A program made the position numbers and the translations under genes. The notes under the pieces were generated by a model. It was not told the DNA's origin. It searched no databases and saw only the letters and a program-made list of their open reading frames with translations. From Arachis hypogaea (taxonomy: Eukaryota > Streptophyta > Magnoliopsida > Fabales > Fabaceae), in assembly GCF_003086295.3 (NCBI RefSeq), contig NC_092053.1, positions 112,981,506-113,045,505 of the forward strand: a stretch of 64,000 nucleotides of DNA, in the 5' to 3' direction. Shown here piece by piece: positions 33,000 through 43,588 of the stretch (position 1 is the stretch's first letter; each line of letters starts with the position of its first letter).

Positions 33000-33532
33000 G
33001 GGTAAATCACCTTTATAAACCTTTTACAAACTAATTTTACGTATATCCCCCAAAATAAAAAAGGCTACGTGCATGTCTCAATTTACATATCTATGTAAAT
33101 CAAATTTATGGAGTTCGAATTATGTGTTTTCGTAGTAACGTACTGTGTCGAGTTAAATCTTCGGATTATAACAGTCATATCACTACTAAATCGAATGAAG
33201 GAGATTCGATTTACAATGAGTTGGATTGCTACTAAGTGAGTATAAATTAAACCTTATTACTTCGATTTAGCATGGACCATCTAAATTGAAATTTATAGAT
33301 TCAATTTAGTAGGAGATTACATAATTCGAATTCTTTGAATTCAATTTACTTTCAAATCACAATGTCAAGTAATTCGAATCCTATAGATTCGATTTACTAC
33401 TTATTACCCTAATTCGAATTCATTAAATTCAATTTATATAGAAATGTAAATGGAGACAACCAGGTAATGTTTTTGAGTTTGGGAGATTCAAATAATTTTG
33501 GGGTGGCTTTGGTTTATCAACGTAAATTAACC
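33000..33532. mobile_element. MULE-type MITE with 9-bp TSD
   Basis: Flanked by exact TAATATGTG duplications (32991-32999 and 33533-33541). The ends GGGTAAATCACCTTTATAAA and TTATCAACGTAAATTAACC form a TIR with about 17 of 22 positions matching. The interior has five or more ATTCGAAT/GATTCGATTTA units. No ORF. Confidence 0.9.
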
Positions 33533-33583
33533 TAATATGTGATATTAGTTATTGTTATATATATGAAAAATGTGACTTATTTA

Positions 33584-34042
33584 TGCATTGTTTGGATTAG
33601 AAGAATTTGTAGGGAAATAAATACTGGAGAAGAAAATGGACGTAAAAAATCAATTTTTCATTCCTTGGATCAACAAAGAAATTGAATGGAAAACATAAAA
33701 GTGTATGTGGAGCTCATGTAAATTTTTTCTCTTCAAAATTGCGAAGAAAACGGATGCAGAAGTGCAAACATGGGTAAAAATATAAAGTTACCATTTGAAT
33801 TATAATTTATATATAATATATAAAAACATTAATATAATTTTACTCTATTATAATTTTTTCTCTTCTTACTTTTCCTTTCATCTAAGCAAAAGAAAATTTT
33901 TTCTCTATTTTCTTTCCATTCATTTTTTCTTCATCTAAACAACACATACAAAAATATACTTTTCTTTTCATTTTCTTTTCTCTCATTTTCTTTCTTTCCA
34001 TTGTCTTTCTTCTTATGTTCCATCTTATATCCAAATAATATC
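33584..34042. mobile_element. Tourist-like (PIF/Harbinger) MITE
   Basis: Flanked by TTA (33581-33583 and 34043-34045). The ends TGCATTGTTTGGATTAGAAG and ATCTTATATCCAAATAATATC are inverted around ATT(G/A)TTTGGAT. In S1 the same site is uninterrupted (ACTCATTTAGTGTTT once complemented). The interior is pyrimidine-rich with no ORF. Confidence 0.85.
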
Positions 34043-35530
34043 TTAGTGTTTATCGTTTTATCTTCTATTAATATTGTTATAACAAGGATATATGTGACTT
34101 TATAAAAATGATATAACCTTAACTTTGATTATCTGAAAATTTATTGAGTGACTAGAATAGCTCCACGTCATGAACCAATGAATGCTTGCAATAGGAATGA
34201 TCACAAAAACAGCCGAAATTGGTATTTGTAGGGATTACTCGCATTTTGGGACTAGATGGAGACTCGTGAAATCCTCACGATCTGCCACGTGAAAATAGAT
34301 GGGGATTAGGGGTGGTAAACGGTCCGAAACCCGTCGGGTTGGCCCACATAACCCCAAAAGGCGGGTTGGGCTAAAAATTTAAGACTGCCAAACTCAAAAA
34401 GCCTACCTACCCTGTACCGCCTAATCCATGGGATTTGGCGGGCTTCGGCGGGGCATGGCAGGCTTCCCCGCTGGGCCAAGCTTTTATTTTGTCAGGACCA
34501 TTTTTTTACAAATTTTTATGATGTTATTGATCTACAAGAGGATGAAGATGATAATTGAAGATGTTCTAAGTTATATTTTAGATTATGTTTTATGTTTGAT
34601 TGATTATAAACTTGAAGATATTTAATTATATATTTTGGACAATATTTATTTTGCTTTGGACATTGTTAATTTTATTATTTTGTTTCAAAAATTTGGTTTA
34701 TAATTATGTTTATTACATATTTGTAATTATAAAGACTTTAATGTGTGTGAATTTAAAAATTATAATTCTTTTATATTTTTAGAAATTATAAATTTATTGA
34801 AATTGTAGTGAAATTATATATATTGTTTAATATTTAATGGTTTATAAAAAAGAGAACCCGCCAACCCGCCAGTGTACTGGTGCACGAATTATGAATCACA
34901 CTTTTCACAACTCGTACCACTAACCAGCAAGTGCACTGGGTCGTTCAAGTAATACCTTACGTGAGTAAGGGTCGAATCCCACGGAGATTGTTGGCTTGAA
35001 GCAATCTATGGTTATCTTGCAATTCTTAGTCAGGAAGTCAATTGTATTTATCAGTTGAATTGCGAATAAACAAGAGAGCATGGATTAAAGGTTACTTGTT
35101 ATGCAGTAATGGAGAATATGTTGGAGTTTTGGAGATGCTTTGTCTTCTGAATCTCTGCTTTCCTCTGTCCTCTGATTCACGCACGCACGTCCTTCTATGG
35201 CAAGCTGTGTGTTGGGGCATCACCGTTGTCAACGGTTACATCCCCTCCTCTTGTGAAAATGGTCCAAGTGCTCTGTCACAGCACGGCTAATCATCTAAGG
35301 TTCCCGATCATGCTGGAATAGGATTCACCCTCCTTTTGCGTCTGTCACTACGCCCAGCACTCGCGAGTTTGAAGCTCGTCACAGTCATTCAATCCCTGAA
35401 TCCTACTCGGAATACCACAGACAAGGTTTAGACTTTCCGGATTCTCATGAATGCCGCCATCAATCTAGCTTATACCACGGAGATTCTGATTAAGAAATCT
35501 AAGAGATATTCATTCAATCTGATGTAGAAC

Positions 35531-37204
35531 TGATGAGCGGATAATTTATACGCTTTTTGACATTGTTTTTAGTATGTTTTTAGTAGGATCTAGTTACTTT
35601 TAGGGATGTTTTCATTAGTTTTTATGTTAAATTCACATTTCTGGACTTTACTATGAGTTTGTGTGTTTTTCTGTGATTTCAGGTATTTTCTGGCTGAAAT
35701 TGAGGGACTTGAGCAGAAATCAGATTCAGAGATGAAAAAGGACTGCTGATGCTGTTGGATTCTGACCTCCCTGCACTCAAAGTGGATTTTCTGGAGCCAC
35801 AGAACTCGAAATGGCGCGCTCCCCATTGAGTTGGAAAGTAGACATCCAGGGCTTTCCAGCAATATATAATAGTCCATACTTTGGCCAAGAATTGACGACG
35901 TAAACTGGCGTTGAACGCCAGCCTTCTGCCCAAATCTGGCGTCCAGCGCCAGAAAAGGATCCAAAACCAGAGTTGAACGCCCAAACTGGCACAGAAAGTG
36001 GCGTTCAACTCCACAAATGGCCTCTGCACGTGCTACACTCAAGCTCAGCCCAAACACACACCAAGTGGGCCCCGGAAGTGGATTTATGCATCAAATACTT
36101 ACTCATGTAAACCCTAGTGACTAGTTTATTATAAATAGGACCTCTTACTATTGTATTAGGCATCTTTTGATCAGTTGTATGCTATCTTAGATCACAATAG
36201 GGGGCTGGCCATCTCGGCCATGCCTGGACCTTCACTTATGTATTTTCATACGGTAGAGTTTCTACACTCCATAGATTAAGGTGTGGAGCTCTGCTGTTCC
36301 TCAAAGATTAATGCAAAGTACTACTGTTTTCTATTCAATTCTTCTTATTTCTCTTCTAAGATATCCATTCGCACCCAAGAACGTGATGAAGGTGATGATT
36401 ATGTGTGACGCTCATCATCCTTCTCCCTTATGAACGCGTGCCTGACAAACACTTCTGTTCTACATGAATTAAGCTAGAATGAGTATCTCTTAGATCTCCT
36501 AACCAGAATCTTCGTGGCGTAAGCTAGAATGATGGCGGCATTCAAGAGAATCCGGAAGGTCTAAACCTTGTCTGTGGTATTCTGAGTAGGATTCAATGAT
36601 TGAATGACTGTGACGAGCTTCAAACTCGCGAGTGTTGGGCGTTAGTGATAGACGCAAAAGGAGGGTGAATCCTATTCCAGCATGATCGAGAATCGACAGA
36701 TGAATAGCCGTGCCGTGACAGGGTGCGTGAGCATATGATTCACTGAGAGGAGGGGATGTAGCCACTGACAACGGTGATGCCCTTGCATACAGCCAGCCAT
36801 GGAAAGGAGTAAGACTGATTGGATGAAGATAGCAGGAAAGCAGAGGTTCAGAGGAACGAAAAGCATCTCCATTCGCTTATCTGAAATCCCTGCCAATGAA
36901 TCTACATAAGTATCTCTATCCCTTTTATTGTTTATTTTAATCTAATAAAATATCATGTTTAAATCCGCCTGACTGAGATTTACAAGGTGACCATAGCTTG
37001 CTTCAAGCCAACAATCTCTGTGGGATCGACCCTTACTCACGTAAGGTTTATTACTTGGACGACCCAGTACACTTGCTGGTTAGTTGAACGGAGTTGTGTC
37101 CACACATAGTAAAGAGCCAGAATGAGGATTCAATACAATTATATATTGTTAATCTCACACAAGTACAAAGAACATGAAACATGTGATCACAATTTCGTCC
37201 ACCA
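35531..37204 (+). mobile_element. 5' LTR of element A
   Basis: It starts TGATGAGCGG and ends CGTCCACCA. It holds palindromes CTGGCGTTGAACGCCAG at 35905-35921 and CTGGCGTCCAGCGCCAG at 35936-35952, a TATA motif and several chance ORFs on the opposite strand. Differences from the 3' LTR cluster at 35749-35890. Confidence 0.95.
36130..36137 (+). promoter_or_regulatory. TATA box of the 5' LTR
   Basis: TATAAATA followed by GGACCTC, repeated at 44188-44195 in the 3' LTR and conserved in the related LTRs on the minus strand. Transcription would be expected to start about 30 bp downstream. Confidence 0.65.
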
Positions 37205-37210
37205 AGTTTT

Positions 37211-37228
37211 TGGCGCCGTTGCCGGGGA
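37211..37228 (+). promoter_or_regulatory. Primer-binding site of element A (tRNA-Asp type)
   Basis: TGGCGCCGTTGCCGGGGA lies six bases after the LTR end. It is complementary to the 3' end of plant tRNA-Asp as I recall it, a primer used by Athila-like gypsy elements. Confidence 0.85.
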
Positions 37229-39076
37229 TTGTTCGTGTTTGAACAACTGACGGTTCATCTTGTTGCTCAGATTAGGTAATTTTCTTTTTGTTTTATTTTC
37301 AAAAATCTTTCAAAAATCTTTCAAAAATATTTTCCTCTGTTTTCGAAAAAAAAAAAAATTTTTTAAAAATGTTTTCAAAAATAAATTATTCTATGGCTTC
37401 AAAATTTTTAAGAATGAATTCTAGTGTTTCATGAAATATGTTGAATCATATCTGGCTGTAAAGCCATACCCAAAACTACTTTGGGATTGGTATTCAACTA
37501 ATCATTCCAGCCCATGTAATTATATGTTGCAGCCTGGCTGGCTAGTGAGCCATGTCTAATTCCTGGACTGAAGCTTTAGACTAACATGGCAAGATTCCTG
37601 GAATTCATATTAAAAATTTTGGAATCCTTATTTTTTTTTCTTTTAAATTTTCGAAAAATATAAATAAAAATCCAAAAAAATTAGAAAATCATAAAAATCA
37701 AAAATATTTTGTGTTTCTTGTTTGAGTCTTGAGTCACATTATAAGTTTGGTGTCACTTGCATATGCATCTTGCATTTTTTTCGAAAATATCATGCATTCA
37801 TAGTGTTCTTCATGATCTTCAAGTTGTTCTTGGTAAGTCTTCTTGTTTGATCTTGATGATTTTTTGTTTTGTGTCTTTTCATGTTTATCATATGCATTCT
37901 TGAATTCTTAGTGTCTAAGCATTAAAGAATTCTAAGTTTGGTGTCTTGCATGTTTTCTTTGCATTAAAAATTTTTCAAAAATATGTTCTTGATGTTCATC
38001 ATGATCTTCATAGTGTTCTTGGTGTTCATCTTGACATTCATGGCATTCTTGCATACATTCATGTTTTTATCTAAAAATTTCATGCATTGCATAATTTTCA
38101 TGTTTTCATAAAAATTCAAAAAAATCAAAAAAATATCTTTCCCTTTTTTCTCTCATCAAATTCGAAAATTGAGTTGACTTTCTCAAAAATTTTTAAAAAT
38201 CAAAATTGTTTCTCATGAGTCAAATCAAATTTTCAATTTGAAAATCTTATCTTTTTCAAAATCTTTTTCAAAAATCAAATCTTTTTCAAATTTCTTAGTT
38301 ATTTTCGAAAATTCCAAAAATATTTTTCAAAAATCCTTTTCTTATTTTTATACCAAATTTTCAAAAATAACATAAACAATTAATGTTTTGATTCAAAAAT
38401 TTGAAGTTTGTTACTTGCTTGTTAAGAAAGATTCAAACTTTAAGTTCTAGAATCATATCTTGTGATTTCTTATGAATCAAGTCATTAATTGTGATTTTAA
38501 AAATCAAATCTTTTTCAAAACTAATCCTATCATATCTTTTCAAAATATCTTCTTATCTTATCTTGTTCAAAAATATCTTTTCAAAATATCTTCTCTAACT
38601 TCCTAACTTCCTATCTTTTCAAAATTTGTTTCAACTAACTAACTAACTTTTTGTTTGTTTCTTATCTTTTTCAAAACCACCTAACTAACTCTCTCTCTCT
38701 CTCAATTTCGAAAATATCTCTCCCCTTTTTCAAAATTTCTTTTTAATTAACTAATTATTTTTATTTTTATTTTTATTTCAAAAAAAAAATATTTTTTTCG
38801 AAAAATACTAACAAATTTTCAAAAACCAATTTTCAAAAATCACTAACTCCTTTTCAAAATAATTTTCGAAAATTATACCTCCCCCATCCTATTCTATTTA
38901 TTCATTCATATCCTAACATCTCATCTCACATCTCTTCCATTCTCACAGTTGTGTTTCTTCCATTATATTACATTTTTTGTCTCCCCCTCTTCTTCCACTC
39001 ACACAGGGATCCCTATACTGTGGTATAAAGGATCTCTATTATTATTATCATTTTCCTGGCCATTCTTCCTTGTCAT
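37229..39076 (+). other. Long non-coding leader of element A
   Basis: A 1.85-kb leader with many TTTTCGAAAA and AATTTTTCAAAA motifs, GGCTGTAAAGCCATA and GGCTGGCTAGTGAGCC hairpins near 37450-37560, and TAAGTTTGGTGTC at 37745 and 37930. No ORF of note. A packaging or dimerisation role is possible but unproven. Confidence 0.75.
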
Positions 39077-41405
39077 ATGAGCAGGAGCAAGGATAAGAAC
39101 ATTCTTGTGGAAGCAGATCCAGAACCTGAAAGGACTCTGAAGAGAAAATTAAAAGAAGCTAAAATACAACAATCCAGAGATAACCTTTCAGAAATTTTCG
39201 AACAGGCAGAGGAGAAGGCAGCCGAAAATAATAATAATGTAAGGAAGATGCTTGGTGACTTTACTGCACCTAATTCCAATTTACATGGAAGAAGCATCTC
39301 CATTCCTGCCATTGGAGCAAAACAACTTTGAGCTGAAACCTCAATTAGTTTCTCTGATGCAGCAGAACTGCAAGTTTCATGGACTTCCATCTGAAGATCC
39401 TTTTCAGTTCTTAACTGAATTCTTGCAGATATGTGATACTGTTAAGACTAATGGAATAGATCCTGAAGTCTACAGGCTCATGCTTTTCCCTTTTGCTGTA
39501 AGAGACAGAGCTAGATTATGGTTGGATTCTCAACCCAAAGACAGCCTGAACTCTTGGGATAAGCTGGTCACGGCTTTCTTAGCCAAGTACTTTCCTCCTC
39601 AAAAGCTGAGCAAGCTTAGAGCTGATGTTCAAACCTTCAGGCAGAAAGAAGGTGAATCTCTCTATGAAGCTTGGGAAAGATACAAACAGTTGACCAAAAA
39701 GTGTCCTTCTGACATGCTTTCAAAATGGACCATCCTGGATATATTCTATGATGGTTTATCTGAGCTATCAAAGATGTCACTGGACACTTCTGCAGGTGGA
39801 TCCATTCACCTAAAGAAAACGCCTGCAGAAGCTCAAGAACTCATTAACATGGTTGCTAATAACCAGTTCATGTACACTTCTGAAAGGAATCCTGTGAGCA
39901 ATGGGACGCCTATGAAGAAGGGAGTTCTTAAGGTTGATACTCTGAATGCCATATTGGCTCAGAATAAAATATTGACTCAGCAAGTCAATATGATCTTTCA
40001 GAGTCTGCATGGAATGCAAGCTGCATCCAACAGTACTCAAGAGGCTTCTTCTGAAGAAGAAGCTTATGATCCTGAGAACCCTGCAATAGCAGAGGTAAAT
40101 TACTTAGGTGAACCTTATGGAAACACCTATAACTCAACATGGAGAAATCATCTAAATTTCTCATGGAAGGATCAAAAGCCTCAACAAGGCTTTAATAATG
40201 GTGGAAGAAACAGGTTTAGCAATAGCAAGCCTTTTCTATCATCAACTCAGCAACAGACAGAGAACTCTGAACAAAATGCTTCTAATTTAGCAAATATAGT
40301 CTCTGATCTATCTAAGGCCACTGTAAGTTTCATGAATGAAACAAGGTCTTCCATTAGAAATCTGGAAGCACAAGTGGGCCAGCTGAGTAAAAGGATCACT
40401 GGAATCTCTCCTAGTACTCTCCCAAGCAATACAGAAGAGAACCCAAAAGGAGAGTGCAAGGCCATTGACATAAGCGCCATGGCCGAACCTGAGAGGAGAG
40501 GAGAGGACGTGAATCCCAAGGAGGAAGACCTCCTGGGACGTCCAGTGGTCAATAAGGAGCTTCCCTTTGAGGAACCAAAGGACTCTGAGGCTCATCTAGA
40601 GACCATAGAGATTCCATTGAACCTCCTTATGCCCTTCATGAGCTCTGATGAGTATTCCTCTTCTGAAGAGAATGAGGATGTTACTGAAAAGCAAACTGCC
40701 AAGTTTCTTGGTGCAATCATGAAGCTGAATGCCAAATTATTTGGCATTGATACTTGGGAAGTTGAACCTCCCTTGTTCATCAATGAACTTAGTGATCTGG
40801 ATCAACTGACATTGCCTCAGAAGAGACAGGATCCTGGAAAGTTCATAATACCCTGTACCATAGACACCATGATCTTTAAGGCTCTGTGTGACCTTGGTTC
40901 AGGAATAAACCTCATGCCCCTCTCTATAATGGAGAAACTGGGAATCTATGAGGTGCAAGCTGCTAAAATCTCACTAGAGATGGCAGACAGCTCTAGAAAA
41001 CAGGCTTATGGACAAGTAGAAGATGTATTAGTAAAGGTTGAGGGCCTTTACATCCCTGCTGATTTTATAGTCCTGGATACTGGAAAGGAAGAGGATGAAT
41101 CCATCATCCTAGGAAGACCTTTCCTGGCCACAGCAAGAGCTGTGATTGATGTTGACAGAGGTGAAATAGTCCTTCAATGGAATGAGGACTCCCTTGTATT
41201 TAAAACTCAAGGATCTCCCTCTGCAACCATGGGGAGGAAGCAGAAAAAGCTTCTCTCCAAGCAGAGTCAACCAGAGCCCCCACAGTCAAACTCTAAGTTT
41301 GGTGTTGGGAGGCCACAACCAAACTCTAAGTTTGGTGTTGAACTCCCATATCCAAACTCTAAGTTTGGTGTTGGAGAGTCTCAACAAAGCTCTGCACATC
41401 TGTGA
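39077..41405 (+). pseudogene. Gag-protease of element A (one frameshift)
   Basis: ATG at 39077 opens MSRSKDKNILVEADPEPERT. An extra A at about 39316-39320 relative to element B shifts the frame, and the remaining 690 or so codons run open to 41405. The Retrotrans_gag domain (LPSEDPFQFLTEFLQICDTV, RLMLFPFAVRDRARLWLDSQ, YFPPQKLSKLRADVQTFRQK) is followed by a Q/N/S-rich linker with RNRFSNSKP and no CCHC box. An acidic segment and a retropepsin with CDLGSGINLMPLS and IILGRPFLATARAVIDV follow. The C terminus is a 33-bp (11-residue) tandem repeat containing NSKFGV three times. Gag would form the particle and the protease would cut the polyprotein. The frameshift is the only disabling lesion seen. 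Confidence 0.92.
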
Positions 41406-41611
41406 GGCTCCATGAGAGCCCACTGTCAAGCTATTGACATTAAAGAAGCGCTTGTTGGGAGGCAACCCAATGTTTATCTAATTCTTATTTTTATTGTTTC
41501 TCATGTTTTCTTAGGATCATGATCATGTGGAGTCACAAAATAAACAAAAAAATAAAAAACGGAATAAAAAAAAACAGCAGAAGAAAAATCACACCCTGGA
41601 GGAGCATCTGT

Positions 41612-41783
41612 CTGGCGTTCAAACGCCAGAACAGAGCATAGTTCTGGCGCTGAACGCCCAGAATGGGAGCATCCTGGCGCTGAACGCCCAGAACAAGCAT
41701 GGTTCTGGCGTTCAACGCCAGAAATGGCAGCAATTGGGCGTTGAACGCCCAAAATGGGCACCAACCTGGCGCTGAACGCCCAG
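41612..41783 (+). repeat. Array of six short palindromes (element A)
   Basis: Six 17-19-bp inverted repeats start at 41612, 41644, 41674, 41705, 41734 and 41766, each CTGGCG(T/C)T-AACGCC(C)AG or a variant. The unit at 41734 is TTGGGCGTTGAACGCCCAA, in which both arms differ from the common CTGGCG...CGCCAG yet still pair. Spacers are 10-14 bp. The array lies between the protease and ORF2. Confidence 0.92.
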
Positions 41784-42190
41784 AGTTGTGTGCAAGGGCA
41801 TTTTGCATGCCTAAATTGGTGCAGGGATGTAATTGCCCTGGCACCTCAAGATCTGTGGACCTCACAGGATCACCTCAGGATCTGTGGACCCCACAGGATC
41901 CCCACCCACCTCCACTCACTCTCTTCTCTCTTCTCAATCATCCTCTATTCCCAATAAACACTCTTCCCTAATTAACCCTTTACCACTCACATCCAAACAC
42001 CCACTTTCCTTCAAAATCCAACATCTCTTTCCCACCCAATCCCACCCATATGGCCGAATACACATCTCCCTCCATCTCCTCTATATCTTCTTCTTCTTCT
42101 CCTATTCTTTCTTCTTTTGCTCGAGGGCGGGCAACATTCTAAGTTTGATGTGGTAAAAGCATAGCTTTTTTGTTTTTTCCATAACCATTG

Positions 42191-42475
42191 ATGGCACCTA
42201 AGGCCAGAGAAACCTCTAGAAAGAGGAAAGGGAAGACAAAAGCTTCCATCAAGGGTCTATAGCTCAGTGGTAGAACATTTGACTGCAAATCAAGAGATCC
42301 CTGAGATACCTCAGGGGATACATTTTCTTCCACACAATTATTGGAAGCAACTAAGGGTGGAACATCAAGAGCACTCCATCATCCTTCATGAAATCAAAGA
42401 AGATCTAAAAGCAATGAAGGAGGAGCAGCAAAGACAAGGAAGAGACATAGAAGAGCTCAAGGACATCACTAAGGT
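42191..42475 (+). pseudogene. ORF2 remnant of element A with internal deletion
   Basis: ATG at 42191 gives MAPKARETSRKRKGKTKAS, matching the start of ORF2 in element B. About 0.9 kb of the ORF is then missing. A tRNA-Cys 5' half fills the gap and brings a TAG stop. ORF2 sequence resumes at about 42290 (EIPEIPQG-like) and continues through the coiled-coil end (RVEHQEHSIILHEIKEDLKA), with two further internal deletions and loss of the RRKRHHH tail. Confidence 0.88.
42253..42296 (+). pseudogene. 5' half of a tRNA-Cys(GCA) fused into ORF2
   Basis: From G42253 the sequence follows a plant tRNA-Cys: acceptor strand GGGTCTA, TA, D-stem GCTC, D-loop AGTGGTA, then GAAC. Next is the anticodon arm TTTGA-CTGCAAA-TCAAG with anticodon GCA. 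At ATCAAGAG it passes into retroelement sequence that reads ATCAAGAA in element B, so the T-arm and 3' acceptor are absent. The element's own CCCTGAGATACCTCAGGG follows and could mimic a T-arm hairpin. It cannot make a normal tRNA. Confidence 0.88.
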
Positions 42476-42480
42476 GGACT

Positions 42481-43569
42481 CATTCCTTGTTCTTACTTTC
42501 TCTGTTTTTCGTTTTCTATGTTATGTGCTTATCTATGTTTGTGTTTTCATTACATGATCATTAGTAGTTAGTAACTTTGTCTTAAAGATATAAATGTCCT
42601 ATGAATCCATCACCTCTCTTAAATAAAAAATGTTTTAATTCAAAAGAACAAGAAGTACATGAGTTTCAAATTTATCCCTGAACTTAGCTTAATTATATTG
42701 ATGTGGTGACAATGCTTCTTGTTTTCTGAATGAATGCTTGAACAGTGCATATGTCTTTTGAAGTTGTTGTTTAAGAATGTTAAATATGTTGGCTCTTGAA
42801 AGAATAATGACTAGGAGACATGTTATTTGATAATATGAAAAATCATAAAAATGATTCTTGAAGCAAGAAAAAGCAGCAAAGAACAAAGCTTGCAGAAAAA
42901 AAAAAGGCGAAAAAAAAAATAGAGAAAAAAAATAGAAAGAAAAAGCAAGCAGAAAAAGCCAATAACCCTTAAAACCAAAAGGCAAGGGCAAATAAAAAGG
43001 ATCCCAAGGCTTTGAGCATCAGTGGATAGGAGGGCCTAAAGGAATAAAATCATGGTCTAAGCGGCTAAACCAAGCTGTCCCTAACCATGTGCTTGTGGCG
43101 TGTAGGTGTCAAGTGAAAACTTGAGACTGAGTGGTTAAAGTCAAGGTCCAAAGCAAAAACAAAGAGTGTGCTTAAGAACCCTGGACACCTCTAATTGGGG
43201 ACTTTAGCAAAGCTGAGTCACAATCTGAAAAGGTTCACCCAATTATGTGTCTGTGGCATTTATGTATCCGGTGGTAATACTGGAAAACAAAGTGCTTAGG
43301 GCCACGGCCAAGACTCATAAAGAAGCTGTGTTCAAGAATCATCATACTGAACTAGGAGAGTCAATAACACTATCTGAATTCTGAGTTCCTATAGATGCCA
43401 ATCATTCTGAACCTCAATGGATAAAGTGAGATGCCAAAACTATTCAAGAGGCAAAAAGCTATAAGTCCCGCTCATATGATTGAAGCTCTGTTTCATTGAT
43501 AGTTTGGAATTTGTAGTATATTCTCTTCTTTTTATCCTATTTGATTTTCAGTTGCTTGGGGACAAGCAA
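42481..43569 (+). other. Long non-coding 3' region of element A
   Basis: About 1.1 kb without an ORF. It includes a purine-rich GCAGAAAAA/GCGAAAAAA tract at 42860-42960, followed by 43000-43480, where two diverged copies of a ~165-bp unit can be aligned (AACCATGTGCTTGTGGCGTG... and AATTATGTGTCTGTGGCATT..., each ending in GAGTCA...ATCTGAA). It is absent from element B owing to truncation. Such a region may serve RNA packaging or 3' processing, but this is not shown. Confidence 0.7.
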
Positions 43570-43588
43570 CAATTTAAGTTTGGTGTTG
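43570..43588 (+). promoter_or_regulatory. PPT-position motif before the 3' LTR
   Basis: CAATTTAAGTTTGGTGTTG directly abuts the TGATGAGCGG start of the 3' LTR, the position of a polypurine tract. It is only weakly purine-rich. Its core TAAGTTTGGTGT recurs elsewhere in A and B. Confidence 0.6.

Noticed and set aside
36499..36896. ORFs antisense to element A LTRs (also at 44557-44954)
   Set aside because: Mirrored in both LTRs and unlike any known protein. Chance ORFs in LTR sequence.
42253..42324. A complete tRNA-Cys gene
   Set aside because: Only the 5' half matches. The D-stem has a mismatch, and the T-arm TTCGAAC and 3' acceptor strand are replaced by retroelement sequence.
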